A DNA stretch of 47,308 nt, taken from positions 1-47,308 of the forward strand of contig WTKN01000342.1 of assembly GCA_011524395.1 (NCBI GenBank), read 5' to 3'. Of this stretch, positions 18,917 through 30,500 are shown piece after piece. Under the pieces are notes generated by a model. That model had not been told where the DNA came from. It worked only from the letters and a program-made list of their open reading frames with translations, and did not search any database. The translations under genes and the position numbers were made by a program. This DNA is from Moorena sp. SS36440bin_2 (GTDB lineage: Bacteria; Cyanobacteriota; Cyanobacteriia; Cyanobacteriales; Coleofasciculaceae). Every line of letters starts with the position of its first letter. Position 1 is the stretch's first letter.

Positions 18917-21900
18917 CTACGGACGACCCATAGGGTTAGCTGTTTGTGCTTTTTCTAAGGAGGATTTTAACTTTTCGGCTAGAGCACCAATGTATGGCTC
19001 TGTCATAATTGTCAGATGGTCTCCTGGAACAGAATGCAGTTCTACTTCTCCAGCAGAAAACTCACTCCAGCCCCACATTGGATCGTTTTTTCTATTGTCG
19101 TAGAGGAGCCTATAAATATCCACACTAGGAGCAAGTTCTATTGGCACTTCCTCACTAGCGCGAAAGAGAGTAACCTGAGTTGGATAAACCTCCTGTGGAA
19201 CGTAGCAAGCATTTTGATTTGCTCTAGCCACTTGAATAAGACCGCGAATTTGCTTAACTCCAGTTTCGGGAGGGAAAAGATTGACCTTCTGAAATTGCTC
19301 GTTAACATAATTTAATTGGTCATCAAAAGTCAGCTGTTGGAGAAACTCGTATGATACATCAATGTTTTTTCCAAACATACGCTCAAATATGCTAGCAATG
19401 CTAGTCAGCATTTTTGCACTATTCCAATCTATATCTGGCTTATGGCTGCCAGAACCCAATTTATCTGTATCCGGTGCATGCATATCTAGAACAGCGAGTA
19501 GAGCTATCTCATCCCCCTGCTTTTGTAATTGCTGGGCGACTTCAAAAGCCACTAATCCACCAAAGGAATGCCCCCCTAAAAAGTATGGACCTTTCGGTTG
19601 AATGGACTTTATTAATTCAATGTAGTGCGCTGCTAGGTCTTCGACTCGCGTGAAAGGTTCTGATTCTCCATCAAGACCAACAGCTTGCAACGCATAGAAC
19701 GGTTGCTCTTGACCTAAATAGCAAGACAAATGATAAAAGTAAAGAACATTACCGCCTCCTCCGGCTATGCAGAAAAAGGGAGGCTTAGAACCATAAGTTT
19801 GAATTGGTACTAGCGAAGACCAGGAAATATACTCTTGTTCCTCCCGGAGAACCGTTGCCAGTTTTTCAATGGTCTGACCTTGAAATAAAGTTGCTAAGGA
19901 TAAATTTCGTTGAAACCGATATTCAATTTGAGCCATCAAGCGAATAGCAACAATAGAATCGCCCCCAATGTCAAAAAAGTTACTTTGGACTCCCACTGGG
20001 AAAACATTAAGAACCTCTGACCAAATTTGGGTGAGCTTTAGCTCTACAAGATCCCGAGGAGCAATAAAGGTTTCTTCATCCAGGTCTTGGAGATTATCAG
20101 GGATAGGGAGAGCGCGACGGTCAATCTTACCATTTGCAGACAACGGTAGAGAATCGAGTAACATTAGCTTGCTTGGGAGCATATAGTCGGGCAGGTGTAA
20201 TTGTAGATGCTTGCGCAGCTGAGAAACCGTATCAGAATGACTGGATGATTTTGGAGGAGAGACTGAAGAGGTTAGCCACTGTTGAGCTTGGGCTGGCTCG
20301 ATCTTTCCACCTACAAAGCTATAAAGTAGCATTTGATGGGATTCTAGCTTAAACAAATGGCTTAACTGTTGGAAATCTAAATTACCGATCGGACACAAAC
20401 CAATACCAAACTCAGGAGCAGTAGTCATCAACAACTGCCCAATATGCCCTGCCTCCAGCAAGCAAAATCTTTCTGCTAATTCCCCATACATAGGCGTGAT
20501 AGCATCAAGTTTGGCAATCAAAAACAATGAAAAAGCAGCTTCTTCAACAAGTGACTGATTCCCTCCATAAATGTTATCTCCTTCAGCATTAGTTAGATTA
20601 CTGATAAAAACTAAGCGGTGTTGTCGAGGACAATAATAATAAATACCTGCTTCAACTCCAGTTAAACGCTCAGACTTGATCATCAGATAACTCTGAACTG
20701 GATAAAGATTACCTGCTGAAGGATAAAGATATTTCGGCAGCGGTTTATCCGCTAAACTTAACTGACGCAAGCAGCTTAAAAACTGACTAAACTCTTTCAA
20801 CTCCAATGGTTGCAGTTGAAACTGTCGATAACTTTGACGATGGAAGTAAGCTTGGGTCAGAGCTTCTTCATCAATATCCAAAGGCAAATCTATACCCTTA
20901 TTCGTTGATTCCAGTTTCCTTAGACCATGTTGCTTGAGCTTAAACTCAATTCGTTCAACTGGGTCAAAGATTATCCCCTCTTTTTCACTAGGATGATAGG
21001 CTTCGGGCAACTTTGGTTGCATCTCTGAGGGCACAATATAAGCTACGATCTTTTTCCTATCGATTGAGTCTCCGATCGCATTCACCACAGCCTTCTTCAC
21101 TAATGAATTCCGCATTAGTGTTGCTTCAATTTCTCCTAACTCAATTCGATAACCATTAATTTTTACCTGAAAATCTTCCCTCCCAAGGAACTCAATATTT
21201 CCATCAGGTAAATAGCGTCCTAAATCTCCTGTTTTATATAATTGCTCCTGGGTCAGAGGATGACGAATAAAGTGCTTGGCTGTTTTTTCCTCATCTTTCC
21301 AGTAGCCTCGTGCCAATCCTAGTCCACCTATATAAATCTGGCCTGGAACCCACACCGGAGCAGGTTCCATCCATTGATTCAGGACATGTATCGTTTGATT
21401 GCCAAGGGGTTTCCCGTAAGGAATACTCCGCCAGTTAGAGTCAACTTCTCCTATCGGATAATAAATCGACCAAATTGAAGCTTCTGTTGCTCCACCTAGG
21501 CTAACTAATTCTATATCTGTCCATGTAGCTTTGATTTGCTGCGGCAAATTCAACGGTATCCAATCACCCGATAACAAAGCCAGTCGTAGTGAATGATGCG
21601 GTTGTGTGGATTGGGCTGAAGTGTACTCCACTAACATCTGCATCAGTGCTGGCACTGAGTTCCAAACCGTTACCTGGTGGGCGTTGATTAACCAGAGCCA
21701 ATGTGCGGGATCTTTAGCTTTTGCTGCAGTTGGTATAACAATTGTCCCTCCCGCTGCTAATGTGCCGAAAATGTCATACACGGACAGGTCGAAATTTAGA
21801 GCAGAGACTGCTAGAACTCGGTCATCAGCGGTAACACTAAAGCGCTGATTGATGTCGATAATTGTATTAACCGCTCCTTGATGGTCAATCATCACACCCT

Positions 21901-24900
21901 TAGGGATGCCCGTCGAACCAGAGGTATAGATGATATAAGCTAAATCCTCAGGCTGGTGCAATATTTCTAAGGTTTTCTGCACTTCTATGTGAGGGTTATA
22001 CTCAACATGTACACACTCAATTTCTTCTGGCCACGAAAGACTTTGGTACAGTGCCTCTTGAGTGACAACCAACTGGATTTGTGCTTGTGTTAGAAGCGAC
22101 CATTGACGTTGTTGTGGCAACCCTGGATCGATAGGTACATAGGTGCAACCAGCCATCAATACTCCCAACACGGCAACAATCTGTTCCCATCCCTTGCTCA
22201 TAACTACAGCAATGTGGGTGCCAGTAGTTGCGCCCAGAGACCGCAACTGATGTCCTAGTTTGACAGCATGTTGGTATAGCTGTTCGTAAGTTAGGCATAA
22301 TTCTGGTGCGATCGCAGCAAGTGATCCTCCCCGTTGTTTCACCTGTTGCACAAACAAATTATCCAATGTCTGCTGAGACGTTACGGTCTGAACCCGATCG
22401 ACTTGGTTTAGTTGTTGTATAACGTCTAGTTGCTGTGCTGGAAGTAGAGAAGGATATTTTTCCATCCAAATTGTTTCGTCAGTAGCCAATTGCTTGAGGT
22501 AATTGCAATAGCTATTAAACATGTCATCTAGGAGGTTAGCAGGGAATAGTTCTTCGATAACATCCCAGTTGAATAACAAAGCCCCTTCTTCTTCTCTGAG
22601 TTGATGGTCAAGCCAAACTTGTGGGGTTTGAGTGATGCAATAGACCATTTCACCCAAATGGTTAGCCAACCAATTTTGCTCAGATATATTACTAAATCCT
22701 AGAGTACTCGTGAAAACAACCCCCATGGCTTGATAAGTGCCTCGTTGACGTCGTAGCTCTCGCTGCACTTCAACACCACTGACATAGCTATGGTCTAAAT
22801 CCTCCCACAATCTTCCCTGTAGGCGTTGGGCACGCTCAACAAAGGTAGCCGCTACAGAGTTATCAACCTCTAGCAGGGTGAGGGATGTGAAGTCACCAAC
22901 AATCTGATTTACTTGGGGATGCAAAGGTAGACGATTAAACAGTGTAAGATTGATGGTAAAGTGAGGGGCCTTACTCCAATAGCTTAAGACATCGCTAAAA
23001 GCTGCTAGCAAAATTCCAGAAGCCGTCAAATTAATTTCATGAGCTTTGCTTTTCAATCTTTGCCAGTCTCGAGCTGCAAGCTCAGCACTAAATCGTTTGA
23101 ATCGAGGTTTTTTAAGAGCAGAGGGTAGTTGGACAAGAGGTAGTTCTGGTGCTGAAGGGAGTGTAGCAATTCGGTCCGACCAATATTTTTGACAGTTTTG
23201 GTAGTGCGATGTTTCTTTAAGTCTCAGGTCTGCAAGTATATAATCGCGGAATGATAGGTCTACCTTAGGAAGCTCTGTCTGTGGATTAAAATAAATTTCT
23301 ACCCATTGTTGCTCCAGTATCATTAGACTCCATACGTCTGCAATTAAGGCATCAAAACTAAAATGCAAACGATAACGATCGCCATCTAGCTTTGTAGCGC
23401 AAATCTTAAACAAAGGCCAAGAGTCAGCATCAAAAACTTCATGAGACATTTGCTGTCGAGTGGTCTCTAAATGAGCATTAATACTGTCTTTTGAATGCCC
23501 GTCCAAATCAAATACTTCAATTTGGTAATCTGGAACGTGAGGTAAAATCTGTTGCTGGCCATCAGACAGTACTACCATTCTTAACATCTCATGGTGGTTG
23601 ATGATTCGCTGCCAAGCTTGAGAGAGATGATCCAGATCAAGATTTTTACAATCAAATTCAATATAGGTATGGGTCGATATGTTTCCTAGTTCAAAAGCAT
23701 CCTGGCGTCCCAACCAATAAGCTTGTTGTATTTCTGTAAGAGGGAAAGGCTCGTGCAGCTCCGATGGTGAAGCAATAGCTATGGGAAAATCGAAATTTAA
23801 TGGTCTCGATTCAGATAATGTTTCTTGATTTAATTGTTTTTCTTTTATAGTTTGGTCAAGTTTTGCTACTGTTGGCGATTCAAAGATTGTCCGTAAGGGA
23901 AGTTCTAACTCAAACGCTTCTCTAAGTTTGGCAATTAATTGGGTTGCGAGTAGGGAATGTCCTCCCAATTCAAAGAAGTTATCATTGATACCCACCTGCT
24001 CGAGCTTCAGGACATCTCTCCAAATCCCAGCTATCATTTCTTCACCTTGGTTGCGAGGGGCAACAAAAACTCCTTTTAACTCTGGTCGCTCTTTCTGCTT
24101 GCGCTCCTCAATTACTTTGAGCACCTGGACGGCCTGACGTAGTTCTGTGGCAATTCTTTCATATCGCCCAGATTTTACTTGGTACTGCACAATAGTGCTA
24201 ACGTCTTTCTGGGTTGGTAATTTCTTGGTGGCGATCCCGTTAAACTGGCCTGGTGAGAAAGTCAACTCTTTTATCCCATCTACCTTAAATTTGAATAGGA
24301 AACCCTCACCTTTACTCTCCTTACCTTCCCTGCTAACACTTTCGAGGAAATCAAGTGCTGGCTTATTTTTTTGAGTAGGAATATACGGAACGTCAACATG
24401 AATAAGCCCGCGATCGCTAGCAATATCTCCTAACTTGGCAAGCATCTGATGCTCAACGCCCCTGCCTAACACCCGACAGCTTAGTAAAAAGCTGTCCACT
24501 CTCAAAACATCAGCACCCAACTCAAACATCAGTAGTCCGACCAAACCATAATCGCCAAAGCGATCCTTTACCTCTACTACCAAACACTCTTGCTTTTCTA
24601 ATGCACAGAATTCTTTAACATCCCCTTCAGAGCGCCTAATAGTTGTCAGATTGAATTGATTCGTTCGCTGTGTTAGCTGCGCTACCCTAGGGAGTTGATG
24701 GAGTTGGGGGGGATCGATCTTCACCCGCAATTCCAGTCCGTCAAGAAACTCCTCAAAGGTGAGTGACTCATGACGCACTTTCTCTCGCTCTACATTCTGG
24801 CGATAATAATCTGTCCGTGCTGCATCTTCAGCCGTCACCTTTAACTGGTCGAAAGCCCAAATATGCTTGATAAAATCAGGAATCTGCCTGCTATCAGTAG

Positions 24901-27508
24901 GTAATTGAATGGTTAATACTTCTGGACAATTAGCTTGGACTTCCGCACACTCAATTGGGTTGTCATCAATAAAGATAAAGCTGTCCAGTCCCAGTTGCAG
25001 CTCTTGGGCTAAAGCTTTCAAATTCTCCGACTTAGATTTCCAGTTAATACGCCAGGAAACCAGATCTTCCTTTCTTAAAGGCATTGAATCATGGTGTTCA
25101 AATACAGCCCATACATCTACCTCTTGATTCTTACTACACAGACAGATTAGTTTTCCTGCCCTTTGCTGGGTTACTATGAATTCCTGCAGGGCTTGGTGAG
25201 GAGCATCTATTTCCACTCCTGCTGCTCCATCCTCCCCACAAACACCTTTCCACAAAGTCTCGTCGCAGTCGAGGACTATCACTTTGTAGGGAATACTCTT
25301 GAGAGCATGGATTTTCCGAGCAAGCATCGACCCCAGACCGCTGAAGAAAGTTGGCTTATAGGGGATGTGACCGAGCTCGTCTCCATGAGGGTCGTAATAA
25401 TCTGAAACTGGATAAAGAGAAACCAATTCTGAGCTTTTTACCAAATAAATGCTACTTAGCTCCTCAAGATAAGAAGCCAAAAAGTTTTCCATCCTCAGAT
25501 AAAGAGCTATATCCTCTGATTCGGCAGTAGTTGATGGAGGACAGATACAGACCAAGTAAGGCGTTGACGAATCTCTAGCTGCAGTCTTCAGAGCACTAGC
25601 AATATCTCTGACATTTTGCTCAATCTGTTCTATTTTTTTATCGGGTTGTTCCTGAACTGTCAGAATACCCTCCTTGCCAGCACCGTTACCATTAAGTTGC
25701 GAGGTTTTTTGGTTTCTCAGCCAATCCTCAAAACGGACTAAGACAATATTAATGCCATCTTGATTAGTAGCAATAAGGCTGACTGGATTAAGCAGTTCCT
25801 GGAATACCTGATTGTAAGGGGCAAATTGAATCTCAGAGGGCAAATCTAGTTCTTCCATCCAAAAGGTGAGAGATTCCTCAACTGGCTCTGCAGTAAAGGT
25901 TGATGCAATTGCAATCTTTTGCTTTTTATCTCTTGCCTTGGCTGCTTTAGCTTTAACCTCAAGTTCTGCCGATAGCTCAAAGTCAGATAGCTTTGAATCT
26001 AACTGCTGCACCAACCTCTCTAGGGTCCCTTGATAACCCTCGACTAGCTGTTTAATTGTATCGCTCTCAAACAGGTCAGTATTGTACTCGCAATCAATAC
26101 GCATTTTTTCTGAAGACTCAAGAATTACAAATCTTAAATCCAAAAGTGAAGATTCAAGATCGATATCTATAGGAGTAGCTTCAAGATTTTCATTAAAAAA
26201 TCCTTTTAAAGGAAAATTCTGCAATAGGAGAGCAACATTATAAATTGGGTTGTGATTCAGCTGGCGGTCAGGATTAAGTGCTTCTATTATTTTCTGGAAG
26301 GGACAATCCTGATTAGAGTAAGCTTCGACAACTTTTTTTCCGACTTGTTGCAGGAATTCCTCTGCTCTTTGTTGACCATTTAAATGGTTACGCACAGCCA
26401 AGAAATTTATAAAGCAACCAATGAGCGGTTCAAGCTCGGAGCGATTTCGGCCAGCAATTACTGTACCAAGAACAATATCACTTTGTCCTGTCCACTTGAA
26501 CAGGAGGATCTTGAGAGCGGTCACCAGAATAGCAAATAGAGTCACGCCTTGACTTTGGGCCAGGGCATTAAGGGAAGTAACGATAGATTTGGAGAGAATA
26601 ACTGAATGTTGAGCACCTCGGAAAGTATGAACTGAGGAACGAGGGTGGTCAGTGGGTAATTCTAATAAATCTGGCGCACCATCCAATTGCTTCCGCCAGT
26701 AATTGAGTTGAGTTTCTAGAACCCCTCCATTCAACCACTGTCTTTGCCACATAGCAAAATCAACATACTGAATTGGTAATTTTGCCAAGGGGGATGGTTC
26801 TCCCTGAGTAAAAGCTCGATATAAGCTAGACAGTTCTTGGATAAATATTCCTATTGACCAAGCATCAGAAATGATGTGGTGCATTGTTAGGGAAAATACA
26901 TATTCTGTCCCATCTAACTGCCATAAACGGCATCTGATTAATGGTGCTCTTTCCAGGTTAAACGGCTTAGTTATTTCTTGTTGTATTTGTTGCTGGAGTA
27001 CCGTTTCCCGTTCTTTAACTTCTATTTCCTGTAAGTCCACTATCTTGAGGTTTAAGGTGGCTTTCGGATCGATGACCTGTATTGGCGTGCCATTAACAGT
27101 TTGGAAACTGGTACGTAGAACTTCGTGGCGACGGACTATGTCTGATAATGCTTGTTCTAGGGCATTAAGGTTCAAGTTACCGCTGATGCGGAGCACTCCT
27201 GGCGAGTTGTAAGCAACAGTTGACCCTTCAAGTTGGTTGATGAACCAGAGTCTTTCTTGAGCAAAAGAGAGCGGTAAGTTTTCATCTCTAGGGATAACCG
27301 AAATGGCTGGAAGATTTTTATGTTCTTCTTGTCTGACCTGTTGCAAATACTCCAATATTTCTGGTTTGCGTTCAGCTATCTGCTGTGACAGTGCAGCTGT
27401 TAACACACCTTCAGGAGCTTGACAGCGTAATTTTTCTCCGTTAGATGAAACTTGAACATTTAGTTTACGCAGTTGAGAAAGGAACTTGACAATTGTTTGA
27501 TTCTTCAT
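18917..27508 (-). CDS. NRPS C-FkbH-PCP-Cy-A(Cys)/Ox-PCP-TE
   Basis: 2863 residues from the ATG at 27508, which overlaps the upstream stop as ATGA and follows GAGGAGATAG. Order: TubC-type docking (1-60); C with HHIISDAWS (~212); an FkbH-type HAD domain with LDCDETLWKGVCGEDG (~753) and FIDDNPIECAEV; PCP (NFFELGGHSLL, ~1179); heterocyclisation domain with FDALIADVWS in place of HHxxxDG (~1389); A domain with code D-L-Y-N-L-S-L-I-W-K, a cysteine code; SagB/nitroreductase-type oxidase inside the A domain (~2170-2405, YLYPSAGNLYPVQ); PCP (NFFDIGGDSI, ~2516); TE (GGHSFGG, ~2643; PGDHLTIM, ~2833). FkbH domains load a glyceryl unit from 1,3-bisphosphoglycerate onto a carrier. The protein should therefore join a glycerate-type hydroxy acid by an ester, add cysteine as a thiazole, and release or cyclise the product. 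There is no adenylation or KR domain in the first module. Confidence 0.95.
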   Translation of the reverse strand: MKNQTIVKFLSQLRKLNVQVSSNGEKLRCQAPEGVLTAALSQQIAERKPEILEYLQQVRQEEHKNLPAISVIPRDENLPLSFAQERLWFINQLEGSTVAYNSPGVLRISGNLNLNALEQALSDIVRRHEVLRTSFQTVNGTPIQVIDPKATLNLKIVDLQEIEVKERETVLQQQIQQEITKPFNLERAPLIRCRLWQLDGTEYVFSLTMHHIISDAWSIGIFIQELSSLYRAFTQGEPSPLAKLPIQYVDFAMWQRQWLNGGVLETQLNYWRKQLDGAPDLLELPTDHPRSSVHTFRGAQHSVILSKSIVTSLNALAQSQGVTLFAILVTALKILLFKWTGQSDIVLGTVIAGRNRSELEPLIGCFINFLAVRNHLNGQQRAEEFLQQVGKKVVEAYSNQDCPFQKIIEALNPDRQLNHNPIYNVALLLQNFPLKGFFNENLEATPIDIDLESSLLDLRFVILESSEKMRIDCEYNTDLFESDTIKQLVEGYQGTLERLVQQLDSKLSDFELSAELEVKAKAAKARDKKQKIAIASTFTAEPVEESLTFWMEELDLPSEIQFAPYNQVFQELLNPVSLIATNQDGINIVLVRFEDWLRNQKTSQLNGNGAGKEGILTVQEQPDKKIEQIEQNVRDIASALKTAARDSSTPYLVCICPPSTTAESEDIALYLRMENFLASYLEELSSIYLVKSSELVSLYPVSDYYDPHGDELGHIPYKPTFFSGLGSMLARKIHALKSIPYKVIVLDCDETLWKGVCGEDGAAGVEIDAPHQALQEFIVTQQRAGKLICLCSKNQEVDVWAVFEHHDSMPLRKEDLVSWRINWKSKSENLKALAQELQLGLDSFIFIDDNPIECAEVQANCPEVLTIQLPTDSRQIPDFIKHIWAFDQLKVTAEDAARTDYYRQNVEREKVRHESLTFEEFLDGLELRVKIDPPQLHQLPRVAQLTQRTNQFNLTTIRRSEGDVKEFCALEKQECLVVEVKDRFGDYGLVGLLMFELGADVLRVDSFLLSCRVLGRGVEHQMLAKLGDIASDRGLIHVDVPYIPTQKNKPALDFLESVSREGKESKGEGFLFKFKVDGIKELTFSPGQFNGIATKKLPTQKDVSTIVQYQVKSGRYERIATELRQAVQVLKVIEERKQKERPELKGVFVAPRNQGEEMIAGIWRDVLKLEQVGINDNFFELGGHSLLATQLIAKLREAFELELPLRTIFESPTVAKLDQTIKEKQLNQETLSESRPLNFDFPIAIASPSELHEPFPLTEIQQAYWLGRQDAFELGNISTHTYIEFDCKNLDLDHLSQAWQRIINHHEMLRMVVLSDGQQQILPHVPDYQIEVFDLDGHSKDSINAHLETTRQQMSHEVFDADSWPLFKICATKLDGDRYRLHFSFDALIADVWSLMILEQQWVEIYFNPQTELPKVDLSFRDYILADLRLKETSHYQNCQKYWSDRIATLPSAPELPLVQLPSALKKPRFKRFSAELAARDWQRLKSKAHEINLTASGILLAAFSDVLSYWSKAPHFTINLTLFNRLPLHPQVNQIVGDFTSLTLLEVDNSVAATFVERAQRLQGRLWEDLDHSYVSGVEVQRELRRQRGTYQAMGVVFTSTLGFSNISEQNWLANHLGEMVYCITQTPQVWLDHQLREEEGALLFNWDVIEELFPANLLDDMFNSYCNYLKQLATDETIWMEKYPSLLPAQQLDVIQQLNQVDRVQTVTSQQTLDNLFVQQVKQRGGSLAAIAPELCLTYEQLYQHAVKLGHQLRSLGATTGTHIAVVMSKGWEQIVAVLGVLMAGCTYVPIDPGLPQQRQWSLLTQAQIQLVVTQEALYQSLSWPEEIECVHVEYNPHIEVQKTLEILHQPEDLAYIIYTSGSTGIPKGVMIDHQGAVNTIIDINQRFSVTADDRVLAVSALNFDLSVYDIFGTLAAGGTIVIPTAAKAKDPAHWLWLINAHQVTVWNSVPALMQMLVEYTSAQSTQPHHSLRLALLSGDWIPLNLPQQIKATWTDIELVSLGGATEASIWSIYYPIGEVDSNWRSIPYGKPLGNQTIHVLNQWMEPAPVWVPGQIYIGGLGLARGYWKDEEKTAKHFIRHPLTQEQLYKTGDLGRYLPDGNIEFLGREDFQVKINGYRIELGEIEATLMRNSLVKKAVVNAIGDSIDRKKIVAYIVPSEMQPKLPEAYHPSEKEGIIFDPVERIEFKLKQHGLRKLESTNKGIDLPLDIDEEALTQAYFHRQSYRQFQLQPLELKEFSQFLSCLRQLSLADKPLPKYLYPSAGNLYPVQSYLMIKSERLTGVEAGIYYYCPRQHRLVFISNLTNAEGDNIYGGNQSLVEEAAFSLFLIAKLDAITPMYGELAERFCLLEAGHIGQLLMTTAPEFGIGLCPIGNLDFQQLSHLFKLESHQMLLYSFVGGKIEPAQAQQWLTSSVSPPKSSSHSDTVSQLRKHLQLHLPDYMLPSKLMLLDSLPLSANGKIDRRALPIPDNLQDLDEETFIAPRDLVELKLTQIWSEVLNVFPVGVQSNFFDIGGDSIVAIRLMAQIEYRFQRNLSLATLFQGQTIEKLATVLREEQEYISWSSLVPIQTYGSKPPFFCIAGGGGNVLYFYHLSCYLGQEQPFYALQAVGLDGESEPFTRVEDLAAHYIELIKSIQPKGPYFLGGHSFGGLVAFEVAQQLQKQGDEIALLAVLDMHAPDTDKLGSGSHKPDIDWNSAKMLTSIASIFERMFGKNIDVSYEFLQQLTFDDQLNYVNEQFQKVNLFPPETGVKQIRGLIQVARANQNACYVPQEVYPTQVTLFRASEEVPIELAPSVDIYRLLYDNRKNDPMWGWSEFSAGEVELHSVPGDHLTIMTEPYIGALAEKLKSSLEKAQTANPMGRP

Positions 27509-30500
27509 AATTCTATCTCCTCTATATTTGTTTCTGAATCTTGTATATCTTGTCCCACCCAACTAAGAACTTCAATGTGTTCAACCAAACCAGCAATTGT
27601 CGGTTCTGCAAAGAAGTCAGACAGAGGTAGATCGACTTGGCAAAATTGTCGAATTCTGGAGATTAGCTGAGTAGCCAGTAAGGAATTGCCACCAATGTCA
27701 AAGAAATTATCATTAACACTGACTTGATTTACTTCTAACTCTAATATTGTTGCCCAAATGCCAGCTAACTTCTCTTCAATAGGAGTACTGGGGGGTAGAA
27801 AAATTCTTTCTTGTACTAATATCTCAGGGGCAGGTAGAGCTTTGCGGTTAACTTTGCCATTTGCAGTTAAAGGGAAGGCATCCATTAACACATAATCATT
27901 GGGGAGCATATACTGGGGTAATTTTCCTTGTAAATGCTCTTGTAGTTGTTGTGGAATAGATCGCTCGTCCTTTGAAGATTTACCGAACAACTGTTTGGTT
28001 TGAACTGGGTCAATCTTGCCTCCAAGAAAACTATAAATTAGATGTTGATTCGATTCCAACTCAAATAAATCTCGTAGCTTGTCAAACTCAAGACCGCCAA
28101 TTGGACAAAGTCCCATCTGGTAGTTTGGTGCTGTATTCATTAATAGTTGCCCCATGTGCCCTGCCTCGAGGAAACAGAAATTTTCAGCTAGTTCCCCATA
28201 CATCGGAGTAATGGCACTAAGTTTGCTAATCAAAAAGAGGGAAAACGCAGACTGCTCAAAAATCGGTTGATTGCCACCGTAAATCTTGCTGTCAACATCG
28301 CTCAAAGGATTGAGAAATACTAAATTATGCTCCCGAGGACAATAGTAATAAATACCTCCTGACAATCCCGAAACCCGTTCTGGCTTAATTAATAAATATG
28401 TTTGTACGGGATAAAGATTTCCTGCAGAAGGATAAAGATATTTGGGTAATGGATAATCGTCCAGTTTCATTTGCAGCAGACAGCTTAAAAACTGGCTAAA
28501 CTCCTCTAAAGGAAGGGGTTGCATCAAGAATTGTCGATAACTCTGACGTTTGAGGTAAGCTTCTTTTTGAGCATCATCAAGTTCTGATAGCGGTAAAGAA
28601 ATAGTTTCTTTTGTGGGAGATGGAGAACGCAATCCTGGTTGCTTGAGTTTAAATTCAATTTTCTCCACAGGGTCTTGTATTACCCCTGTTGTTTGACTAG
28701 GTTTATAACCTTCCGGTAGCTTGGCTTTGTCAACAGAGGTCTCACTGGGGACAACATAAGCGACTAAACGTTTGTGTTCCGACTCACCAAGGGCCATAAC
28801 AACAGTATCCTTGACAGTAGAATGCTCGCTTAATGCTGCCTCAATTTCACCCAATTCAACCCGATAGCCATTGATTTTAACTTGGAAATCTGAGCGACCG
28901 AGAAATTCAATATTACCATCAGGCAAATATCGTCCCAAATCACCGGTTTTGTACAATCGTTCGTGAGTAACTGGGTGAGTGATAAAACTTGCGTTTGTCT
29001 TTTTCTCATCTAATAAATACCCAGAAGCTAAACCAACGCCTCCGATATAAAGATCTCCACATACCCAGACTGGAGTAGGCTGCATTATATCATTGAGGAC
29101 AGAAACAGTTTGATTGGCAAGGGATTTACCGTAAGGAATGCTCTTAGTTAGAGGGGAAATTTGTTCGATCGGATAATAAATTGACCAAATTGAGGCTTCT
29201 GTTGCACCACCTAAGCTAACAATTTGGATCTGGCTCCACAAATCTTTAATTTGCTCTGGTAACGTTAGTGGTATCCAATCGCCACTGAGCAATGCTAATC
29301 GTAGGGGACCATGGGACTGGTCAATCTGCCCAGACAAGTACTCAACTAACATTTGCATTAGTGCGGGTACAGAGTTCCACAATGTAACTTGGTGTTTAAC
29401 AATTAACTGGTACCAACGAGCAGGATCTTTAGCATCAATAGGAGATGGGATGACTACAGTTCCTCCAACAGCTAGGATACCAAAAATGTCATATACCGAT
29501 AGATCAAAATTCAACGCGGATACAGCTAGTATTCGGTCATTAGCTGTAACATTGAATCGCTGGTTGATGTCGAGGATGGTGTTTACTACTGCTTGATGCT
29601 TAATGATCACCCCTTTGGGTAAACCTGTAGAGCCAGACGTATAAATTACATAGGCTAAATCTTCTGGATGATGTACGGGGACGAAGGATATTGAATCATT
29701 TTTTCTTGACTCGAAAGTATCTACAGACAAACACTCAATTCCCTCTGGTATTGTTAGTTGTTCTAACAGAGATTCTTGGGTCAGAACCACCTTCACTTCC
29801 CCTTGGGTCAGTAAAAATTCTCTTCGCTCCTGGGGGAGTTCGGGGTCAATAGGCACATAAGCCGCACCAGCCATCAAGATTGCCAAGACTGCAACAACTT
29901 GTTCCCATCCCTTGAACATCATTACGGCGACTAAGCTATTGCGCGAAGCTCCCAGTTGTTGCAACCAATGCCCGATGTTGCGGGCGCGTTGGTGTAAGTC
30001 TCCATAGGTTAAGCAGCGCTCTGGGGTAATCACTGCCAATTCTTGATAATTTTGTTCCACCTGCTGCAGAAACAGACCGTGTAAGGTTTGTTGGGGAACA
30101 GGTAGATTTATCTGATTGAGTTGTGCAAGTTGTTGGAGTTGGGCTTTTGGTAACAGTTGAGGATAGAAGTCCATCCAAGCAGATTCTGAGGTTGCCAGGT
30201 GTTGGAGATAATCTGTGTAACTCTGGAACATATTATCAATAACACCTTCACAGAAAAGCTCTTCAACTATATCCCACTGAAATATTAATTCCCCTTGTTC
30301 TTCAAGCACTTGATGGTCTAGCCAGACTTGAGGGGTTTGGCTAATGCTATAGACCATTTTTCCTAGCTTATTAACCCACAATTGTTCTTCCGACTCGATA
30401 CCAGCCCCCAGAACGCTGGTAAAGACAACCCCCATAGCTTGATAACTTCCATAGAGGCGACGCAATTCTCGCTGCACTTCCACACCACTGACATAACGGT

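Noticed and set aside
27509-27562. Longer start for the FkbH NRPS
   Set aside because: The extra 18 codons lie over the acidic tail of the upstream NRPS, and the ATGA-coupled ATG at 27508 has a strong ribosome site.
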